A stretch of DNA of 38,970 nt, from the NCBI GenBank assembly GCA_958402795.1, contig CATXUX010000032.1, positions 1 through 38,970 of the forward strand, in the 5' to 3' direction. The number at the start of each line of letters is the position of its first letter. Positions within the stretch are counted from its first letter, which is position 1. Of the stretch, positions 34,210-38,970 are shown in pieces. This stretch comes from an uncultured Lachnospiraceae bacterium (lineage in GTDB: Bacteria; Bacillota; Clostridia; Lachnospirales; Lachnospiraceae). A program made the translations under genes and the position numbers. The notes beneath the pieces were generated by a model. The model did no database searches, was not told the origin of the DNA, and saw only the letters and a list, made by a program, of their open reading frames with translations.

Positions 34210-34238
34210 TTGCTTTTAGGCTGATTCGTAAATAAAAT
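34210..34238 (+). promoter_or_regulatory. Promoter of the peptide/radical-SAM operon
   Basis: TTGCTT (34210-34215) and TAAAAT (34233-34238) are separated by exactly 17 bp. The -10 box ends 29 bp before the first codon of the 20-residue peptide gene. Confidence 0.65.
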
Positions 34239-34267
34239 AGCAGTCAAGAGGTCAGGAGGTGATAAAA

Positions 34268-34330
34268 ATGATGACATATGGATTAGATGACGTAATTGAA
34301 TGGCTATATGCACATTTTAAGAAGACCTAA
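34268..34330 (+). CDS. 20-residue peptide, candidate signal or RiPP precursor
   Basis: This 20-codon gene encodes MMTYGLDDVIEWLYAHFKKT. AGGAGGTGAT (34254-34263), close to a perfect complement of the 16S rRNA tail, is 8 nt before the ATG, and a good promoter precedes it. The peptide is amphipathic and rich in aromatic residues (Tyr4, Trp12, Tyr14, His16, Phe17), with an acidic front and a basic end. It has no Cys and no double-glycine leader, and no agrB is nearby, so it is not a normal AgrD. It could be an unmodified pheromone for the kinase, the substrate of the radical-SAM enzyme, or a toxin; I cannot decide. Confidence 0.7.
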   Translation: MMTYGLDDVIEWLYAHFKKT

Positions 34331-34342
34331 TCGTACGGACGC

Positions 34343-34361
34343 TACAGTGTATTATACTGTA
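34343..34361. repeat. 19-bp inverted repeat after the peptide gene
   Basis: TACAGT (34343-34348) and ACTGTA (34356-34361) flank a 7-bp AT-rich centre that is itself almost symmetric. It lies 13 bp after the peptide stop and has no U-tract. It may be an operator or a weak RNA hairpin that lowers read-through into the genes downstream. Confidence 0.45.
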
Positions 34362-34368
34362 AAACGGG

Positions 34369-34434
34369 ATGAAAAGAAAGACAGAAATAAAAGTTTGTAA
34401 AATTCTGAAAATAGTGAATGAAATGGAGCGGTAA
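34369..34434 (+). CDS. Possible 21-residue basic peptide ORF
   Basis: A 21-codon frame (MKRKTEIKVCKILKIVNEME plus Arg) runs from 34369 to a stop 2 nt before the next start codon. It is basic and has one Cys. The only ribosome binding signal is a CGGG directly before the ATG, which is poor. Tight spacing to the next gene allows translational coupling, but chance is as likely. Confidence 0.22.
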   Translation: MKRKTEIKVCKILKIVNEMER

Positions 34435-34436
34435 TT

Positions 34437-34979
34437 ATGTATAGGGAAAGAGAAAATCGGATTTTTGGAAAACCAACGAGTTTAGCGGAAAAAGAGGGAA
34501 ATATTCAAACCAGATTTATTATTACAATGAATCCGGAAGATATGAAAATGGATATCAACCGTGCAAAATCAGAAAGTACAGAAGTAAAGCTGGTTAAGTT
34601 TGCAAAATCTGAGTATGCTAAACAATTGGCCGAGAATGAGGATTGCGATACGTTTATTCAATACTGTTTGGATAATATATACCACACGAATTTAGGAGAA
34701 ATATTGGATAGAAGTATACGGATTGTTGACGGAAAGTGGAAAGTAGAATCGGATTATGTGCTTTATATGGAAGCTGTGGTTGCAGCAGGATTAGTAGTGG
34801 CTGCAGAAATAGGAGCTATCGTAGTAACTATCGTTCCAGCAGACGAACCAGGGGAAGAACCGGGACCGTCCAATATTTCTAGTGCGGCAGTAGTATGCGG
34901 GGGTAAGGAGTTCGGAGAAAAAGTAATAAACCGATATTGCGAATTATTACAAATGGAAGCGGAAAGGAGACATTGCTAA
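34437..34979 (+). CDS. Unassigned 180-aa protein before the radical-SAM gene
   Basis: I do not recognise this protein. Residues 1-105 are hydrophilic and mixed-charge. Residues 107-133 are very hydrophobic and small-residue-rich (MEAVVAAGLVVAAEIGAIVV), followed by an acidic, proline/glycine-rich turn (PADEPGEEPGPSN), AAVVCGG and a polar tail ending in Cys180. Cysteines are at 70, 77, 154, 168 and 180. The radical-SAM gene starts one base after its stop codon. It could be a large RiPP precursor with a long leader and a hydrophobic core, a leader-binding partner of the enzyme, or a membrane-inserted immunity protein. GGAGCGG precedes the ATG. Confidence 0.75.
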   Translation: MYRERENRIFGKPTSLAEKEGNIQTRFIITMNPEDMKMDINRAKSESTEVKLVKFAKSEYAKQLAENEDCDTFIQYCLDNIYHTNLGEILDRSIRIVDGKWKVESDYVLYMEAVVAAGLVVAAEIGAIVVTIVPADEPGEEPGPSNISSAAVVCGGKEFGEKVINRYCELLQMEAERRHC

Positions 34980-34980
34980 G

Positions 34981-35991
34981 ATGTTTGAACCAATACAGGC
35001 GGTTGTTCTAACCACATTTAAGTGTACTGCTGCTTGTCCGGAATGCTGCTTTGAGTGTTCGCCTGACAATAATAAGATTTTATCTTATCCTGAAATAGCA
35101 GATTTTTTAAATCAATGTTATGAACAATGGAAAATAAAGCGTGTTATTTGGAGTGGCGGCGAATGCTTTTTATTAGGAGAAGATCTTGAAAAGGGAATTG
35201 CCTATGCAAAGCAACTGGGTATGTATTCAAGATGTGTGACAAATGGGTTCTGGGCAATAAGTGAGGCAGTAGCCTATAAAAAATTGGAGAAACTGCATAA
35301 TCTGGGGTTAGAAGAGTTGAATCTGTCAACGGGTGATGAACATCAGATGTATGTGCCGGAAGAACGGATTTTAAATGCAGTAATTGCAGCTGCAAAATTA
35401 AATATGAGGGTTGTAATCTCCATAGAAACCAGAGAAAAAACAAAGGTTACTAGAGATAGTTTTATCAATAATCCGCGTTATCAGAAAGAAATTGAAAATA
35501 CAGGACTGAAAAAGTATGTCACTATTCTTAGCGCTATATGGGTATCGTATCATAGCGACACTGTTTTTGAATACAGTGAAAAAAAGGAGGACTATGTAGA
35601 ATATAAAGGATGCGATTCCCTTTTTGAATCAATCTGCTTAACACCGAACCGTACAATTGTCGGATGCTGTGGATTAAGTGTAGAGCATATTCCGGAAATG
35701 ACAATAGGAAAATTTGGCGAAAACTTGTCGGATCTTTTTGAAAAACAGTTTCAGGATTTTCTGAAAGTCTGGTTATATGTAGATGGTCCAAATAAAATTC
35801 TTGATTATGTGAAGGACTGGGATAAGGAAATGGTAATACCCAAATTTATGCATACTTGTCAGGCATGTGCCTTTATTTATCAAAATAAACGGGTTCAAGA
35901 AATAATTAGTAAGAATTACAGTGTATGTTATAAAGAAATATTGGAGAGATTTAACGCAAAACATACATTAAAAGAATTCAAGACAGCCTAG
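34981..35991 (+). CDS. Radical SAM protein with SPASM-like C-terminal cysteines
   Basis: This 336-aa protein has the radical-SAM signature Cys15-x3-Cys19-x2-Cys22 (followed by Cys23 and Cys26) and the SAM-binding SGGE at 58-61. A C-terminal set of cysteines, Cys211, Cys219-x9-Cys229-Cys230 and Cys293-x2-Cys296, resembles a SPASM or twitch domain for auxiliary iron-sulfur clusters. Such enzymes form thioether or carbon-carbon crosslinks in ribosomal peptides. No RRE/PqqD-like domain is obvious, so substrate recognition might need the 180-aa partner. It is third in the peptide operon, and AAAGGAG lies inside the previous gene. Confidence 0.88.
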   Translation: MFEPIQAVVLTTFKCTAACPECCFECSPDNNKILSYPEIADFLNQCYEQWKIKRVIWSGGECFLLGEDLEKGIAYAKQLGMYSRCVTNGFWAISEAVAYKKLEKLHNLGLEELNLSTGDEHQMYVPEERILNAVIAAAKLNMRVVISIETREKTKVTRDSFINNPRYQKEIENTGLKKYVTILSAIWVSYHSDTVFEYSEKKEDYVEYKGCDSLFESICLTPNRTIVGCCGLSVEHIPEMTIGKFGENLSDLFEKQFQDFLKVWLYVDGPNKILDYVKDWDKEMVIPKFMHTCQACAFIYQNKRVQEIISKNYSVCYKEILERFNAKHTLKEFKTA

Positions 35992-36007
35992 CAAAGGGGG
36001 TGTAGTA

Positions 36008-36808
36008 ATGTATTTGCTGATCATGGGTCTCATTATGTTACAGACCATAATAATTTCTGTTGAAGAATCTTTTCGAAATTTAAAAGTGATTATTGTTGGT
36101 ATATGTGCAATATTTTTAATTTTCCTCTTTGGCGTTAATGACATCCAGATAGGTGTTTGGGGAACATTTTTCGTATCTCATATTCTTTTACTGTTTTTTT
36201 ATTTATATGCACACCAGAAAAGAATATGTAAAGAGACAGATGTTTTACTGATTATTAGACAGTATGCTGAAGTACCCAACTATTTTTATGTATTACCAAT
36301 AGGAATTTTTTTGGTGTCGCTTACTATTGTGGGAAGAAAATCGGAAGGATTTATTCCGATTATAGTATTATTGACGATAACAATATTCAGTCTCATATAC
36401 AATTGTTCGGAGCAAAATGCTTTGCGGAATATAAACCTAGAAGATAATCAAATTGGTAGACTACTTGATGAAAAAGATGCACTTTTGCAAATTTTTGTTA
36501 TAATGCAGTCAATCGCTTTGGGAGTATTTTATTTCAGCACATTGGTTGAACTAAAAGATGGAATAGTTGCCGGACTATTTATAGTGGAATTAGTGATACA
36601 TTTATTAGTTTATGCCCAAAACTACAGTGTAGGGCAAAAAATAAGAGAAAACATAACAGGAGAATCCCCACGGGTGTATTCGAAATGGCAACTATTTGTG
36701 CCTAAGAAAATAGGCATTGGGTTTACACTCAATTTCAAATGTCCATTGACATATATATTGCTTTTGCTAGTAGGCATATTCATTGTCTTGCTATTAATGC
36801 ATTCGTAA
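36008..36808 (+). CDS. Polytopic membrane protein, unassigned
   Basis: This 266-aa protein has about eight hydrophobic segments (near residues 3-18, 26-45, 50-70, 95-110, 116-135, 160-180, 185-205 and 246-264), with a polar loop near 136-160 and another at 205-245 (YSVGQKIRENITGESPRVYSKW). I see no catalytic motif, no HExxH and no CAAX-protease-like EExxxR. AGGGGG precedes the ATG, 16 nt after the radical-SAM gene. Position between maturase and ABC transporter suggests export or self-immunity, which is inference only. Confidence 0.8.
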   Translation: MYLLIMGLIMLQTIIISVEESFRNLKVIIVGICAIFLIFLFGVNDIQIGVWGTFFVSHILLLFFYLYAHQKRICKETDVLLIIRQYAEVPNYFYVLPIGIFLVSLTIVGRKSEGFIPIIVLLTITIFSLIYNCSEQNALRNINLEDNQIGRLLDEKDALLQIFVIMQSIALGVFYFSTLVELKDGIVAGLFIVELVIHLLVYAQNYSVGQKIRENITGESPRVYSKWQLFVPKKIGIGFTLNFKCPLTYILLLLVGIFIVLLLMHS

Positions 36809-37093
36809 GAAAAGTGTGCTTGAATCAATATGATGACATGATAGAGATGGCGCAAAGGATAATGCTAATAATGCTGTTTCTTGCTAGAAAGCTTGACTTT
36901 GCTTATGGAACTCTATTAAAGTTAAATTTATAAAACTTTAGCTTGAATTTGATAGAGTTCCTGTAAGTAAAGACATAGATACCTAGGGGAATGGAAAAAT
37001 AATGGGATATAGTTCGTAAAACCGCAATTTTATAGAGCTTAAATGATTGTTGTATAGAGTTAATAGTATTCACGATTGCAGTGAGGCGATAAC
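36809..37093 (+). other. AT-rich intergenic region with nested inverted repeats
   Basis: GAACTCTAT (36908-36916) pairs perfectly with ATAGAGTTC (36952-36960), enclosing AAAGTT/AACTTT (36918-36923 and 36934-36939). ATAGAGTT-like motifs recur at 36952, 37032 and 37054, the last two 22 bp apart. No convincing protein-coding gene is present; a 64-codon frame at 36739-36933 mostly overlaps the membrane protein gene and lacks a ribosome binding site. The region could carry a separate control point for the ABC transporter gene. Confidence 0.45.
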
Positions 37094-38698
37094 ATGAAAA
37101 AAATATTTGGTTTAATAAAGAATTACATAAGGCAATTTATGCCTTGGATATATGCTCTTTTTATTACGATTATTTTGTCCGGAATATGTACTTTGATTAC
37201 TCCGGTGATTTCTGGAAGATTTGTCGATTATTTAATTAATTATGAAGATTCGCGGGGGATATATTTTTTCTGTATTGCTTTTGCGATTACAAGTATTTTA
37301 AATATAGGAATTGGTTTTCTGGCTAATAGAATTTATACACGATTAAATTTAAGGATTTCATTCACAATGGAGCAGGCATATGTGCGTCATATGCAGAAAA
37401 TGAACATTTTATATTTCAGTAATAAAAATATTTCCAAAATAACTCAACAGATAAGTACTGATATAAAAACAATAGTTGACTTTTTTTTTGATTTTTTTTC
37501 TAATGCAAGTATTAATTTATTGAAAATTATAATTCCGGTTTTATTGATTTTTAATATCAGTAAAAAATTGTGTATTTTATTGCTTGGACTTATTTTAATA
37601 TATTTTTTGGCTTATATGTATTTTCGAAATAAATTATATTTAGCTAACTATGAAGTGAAAAATAAGGAAAATACTTATTTTGGAAATTTATATGAACAAT
37701 TATCTAAAATAAAGTTTTTGAAAATATATAGTGTGGTAGAGTGGTTTAACCAAATCATAAAAAAATCATTTTCACAATTACTTAAATCTGCATTAAAATT
37801 ACAGGTAACGCAATATATTTATTCAGGTTTGGATACAGGCATCATGTTTATAGGACAGTTGGGACTTTTTCTTGTAGGCGGAGAAATGGTGATCAGTAAG
37901 AGAATGTCAATTGGAGAATTTACAATCATCAATACTTATTTTGGCATGGGTGTAACTGCAGTCAGATATTTCTTTGGACTTGGAAAAAGGAAACAGGAAG
38001 CATTAGTGGCATACAACCGATTGCAAGCAATTATTGAACAAGAAGAAGAATTTGAAGGAAAACGTATAATTGAATCCATATATGAAATTAAGGCTAAAGG
38101 ATTAGGGTTTTCGTATGGCAATAAGTATGTTTTTAGTGATATAAACTTCAAATTCGAGAAAGGATATTCATATGCAGTAATAGGAAAAAATGGAATTGGA
38201 AAAACAACATTATGCAATGTGATTACTGGCTTATACAAAAATTATACGGGAGAACTGATGTATAATGGTATATCTGCAAAGGAATATGATTTCGAGAAAT
38301 TTCGGAAAAATCGAATCCTGTTCATTGAGCAGGAGCCGGAAATGATTGAAGACACACTATACAATAATATTGTGCTAGATTTGAATATTTCGAAAAATAT
38401 TGTTCAAAGTATTATTAAAGAATGGTTTGACGATGTGACATTTCAAAATCTGGATTTGAAAATTGGTGAAAAATCTAATAATTTGTCTGGAGGAGAAAAA
38501 GAAAAAATTGCGATTATCAGGGCAATTATAAGAAAACCTGATGTGATAATAATGGATGAACCTACAGCGGCTTTGGATCAAAGTTCCTGCAAGAAACTTG
38601 AAAATCTTCTTGTAAATGAATGGAAAGATAAAATCAAAATAATTATTACACATGATGAAAAAATGATACAATTATGCGACTATAAAATTAACCTATAG
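37094..38698 (+). CDS. ABC transporter, fused membrane and ATPase domains
   Basis: This 534-aa half-transporter has an exporter-type membrane domain with about six helices in residues 15-290, then an ATPase: Walker A GKNGIGKT (364-371), Q-loop Gln413, signature LSGGE (464-468), Walker B VIIMDE (484-489) and H-loop His520. There is no N-terminal C39 peptidase domain, so it would not itself cleave a double-glycine leader. It would act as a homodimer exporting a peptide or giving immunity. A GTGAGG-type ribosome binding site precedes the ATG. It is the most AT-rich gene in the window. Confidence 0.9.
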   Translation: MKKIFGLIKNYIRQFMPWIYALFITIILSGICTLITPVISGRFVDYLINYEDSRGIYFFCIAFAITSILNIGIGFLANRIYTRLNLRISFTMEQAYVRHMQKMNILYFSNKNISKITQQISTDIKTIVDFFFDFFSNASINLLKIIIPVLLIFNISKKLCILLLGLILIYFLAYMYFRNKLYLANYEVKNKENTYFGNLYEQLSKIKFLKIYSVVEWFNQIIKKSFSQLLKSALKLQVTQYIYSGLDTGIMFIGQLGLFLVGGEMVISKRMSIGEFTIINTYFGMGVTAVRYFFGLGKRKQEALVAYNRLQAIIEQEEEFEGKRIIESIYEIKAKGLGFSYGNKYVFSDINFKFEKGYSYAVIGKNGIGKTTLCNVITGLYKNYTGELMYNGISAKEYDFEKFRKNRILFIEQEPEMIEDTLYNNIVLDLNISKNIVQSIIKEWFDDVTFQNLDLKIGEKSNNLSGGEKEKIAIIRAIIRKPDVIIMDEPTAALDQSSCKKLENLLVNEWKDKIKIIITHDEKMIQLCDYKINL

Positions 38699-38802
38699 TA
38701 TCATATAAATGAAATCATTTGATGAGACGAGAGGGATGGTAAGTTTGAAAGTATTGAAAAATATTGTAAATATCGTAAGATATTGATAGGCGAGAAAACG
38801 GC

Positions 38803-38831
38803 TGGACATTTGCGGAAAATCATTGTATAAT
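38803..38831 (+). promoter_or_regulatory. Promoter of the RNase P RNA gene
   Basis: TGGACA (38803-38808) and a consensus TATAAT (38826-38831) are separated by 17 bp, with transcription expected to begin about 7 bp downstream. Confidence 0.75.
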
Positions 38832-38837
38832 CTCTAA

Positions 38838-38970
38838 TTGTGTTAAGTAAGACAGACAATCGCGGCTGCAACTGCCGAAAGGCTGCAGACGAGGAAAGTC
38901 CGGGCCTCACAGGGCAGGATGCCGGATAACGTCCGGTGGAGGTGACTCCAAGGCCAGTGCAACAGAAATA
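38838..38970 (+). ncRNA. rnpB: RNase P RNA (M1-type), 5' part
   Basis: The sequence after the promoter contains the conserved 5' core of bacterial RNase P RNA: GAGGAAAGTCCGGGC (about 38891-38905), followed by CACAGGGCAGGATGCCGGATAACG and GGTGACTCCAAGGCCAGTGCAACAGAAA (each split across the listed core). RNase P RNA is the catalytic subunit that trims tRNA 5' ends. Only about the first third is in the window; the 5' boundary is set by the promoter and is approximate. Confidence 0.93.

Noticed and set aside
32146..34330. Classical agrBDCA locus
   Set aside because: Only the kinase and regulator are Agr-like. No AgrB protease and no Cys-containing AgrD-type peptide are encoded nearby.
36739..36933. 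64-codon plus-strand frame at the end of the membrane protein gene
   Set aside because: Begins within the membrane protein gene without a ribosome binding site and has no convincing composition.
38736..38786. 16-residue frame between the ABC transporter and rnpB
   Set aside because: Its only purine-rich signal directly abuts the ATG, and nothing else supports translation.
1..38970. CRISPR arrays and tRNA genes
   Set aside because: I found no regularly spaced repeats and no cloverleaf-like segment on either strand by eye.

Overview
The window looks like a chromosomal segment of an anaerobic, spore-forming Firmicute of the Lachnospiraceae type (relatives of Blautia, Dorea, Ruminococcus gnavus). 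This is inferred from the order plsX-acpP-rnc-smc-ftsY, from der-plsY-gpsA-spoIVA, the long ribose-phosphate pyrophosphokinase form, the DUF512 radical-SAM protein, and strong AGGAGG-type ribosome binding sites. Conserved housekeeping blocks of moderate GC alternate with clearly AT-richer accessory blocks.

Layout. (1) 1-2230, accessory: a cytidine-deaminase-like gene, a 23-residue membrane peptide, a lipoprotein, and an MNT nucleotidyltransferase/HEPN pair that fits a toxin-antitoxin module. (2) 2273-2887, minus: a divergent second PlsY paralog. (3) 3187-11036: lipid and cell-division core (plsX, acpP, rnc, smc, ftsY) followed by threonine ammonia-lyase, ended by a strong bidirectional terminator shared with the convergent prs-like gene. 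(4) 12507-18387: DUF512 protein, der, plsY, gpsA and spoIVA. The spoIVA promoter appears to be nested inside a terminator hairpin. (5) 18487-21622: purine nucleoside phosphorylase, an MTA/SAH-deaminase-type amidohydrolase, a MogA-like protein and RNase HI. (6) 21656-23736: a decay zone with a truncated response-regulator start, an internally deleted IS1380-type transposase, an M50-like metalloprotease and a broken DUF4003 gene. (7) 23746-27358: an HSL-type esterase (minus), then a LytTR regulator-DUF3021-ABC transporter operon. (8) 27496-32093: a complete BceAB-RS-type peptide sensing/detoxification module whose response regulator carries an unusual insertion. (9) 32146-38698: an AT-rich island described below. 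(10) 38838-end: promoter and 5' half of the RNase P RNA gene.

The best candidate for an undescribed system is the AT-rich island at 32146-38698. An AgrC-like GHKL sensor kinase and a LytTR response regulator are encoded leftwards. Divergently there is a 20-codon gene with a near-perfect Shine-Dalgarno sequence and a good promoter, with TACCGT repeats immediately upstream of the -35 box. It is followed by a 180-aa protein I cannot assign, a radical-SAM protein with a CxxxCxxC motif and extra C-terminal cysteines, a polytopic membrane protein, and a fused ABC transporter. No agrB, agrD or C39 peptidase gene is present. My inference is a peptide-signalling-controlled, radical-SAM-modified peptide (RiPP-like) system. 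Either the 20-mer or the 180-aa protein could be the substrate, and the transporter would export or give immunity. None of this is proven by sequence alone.
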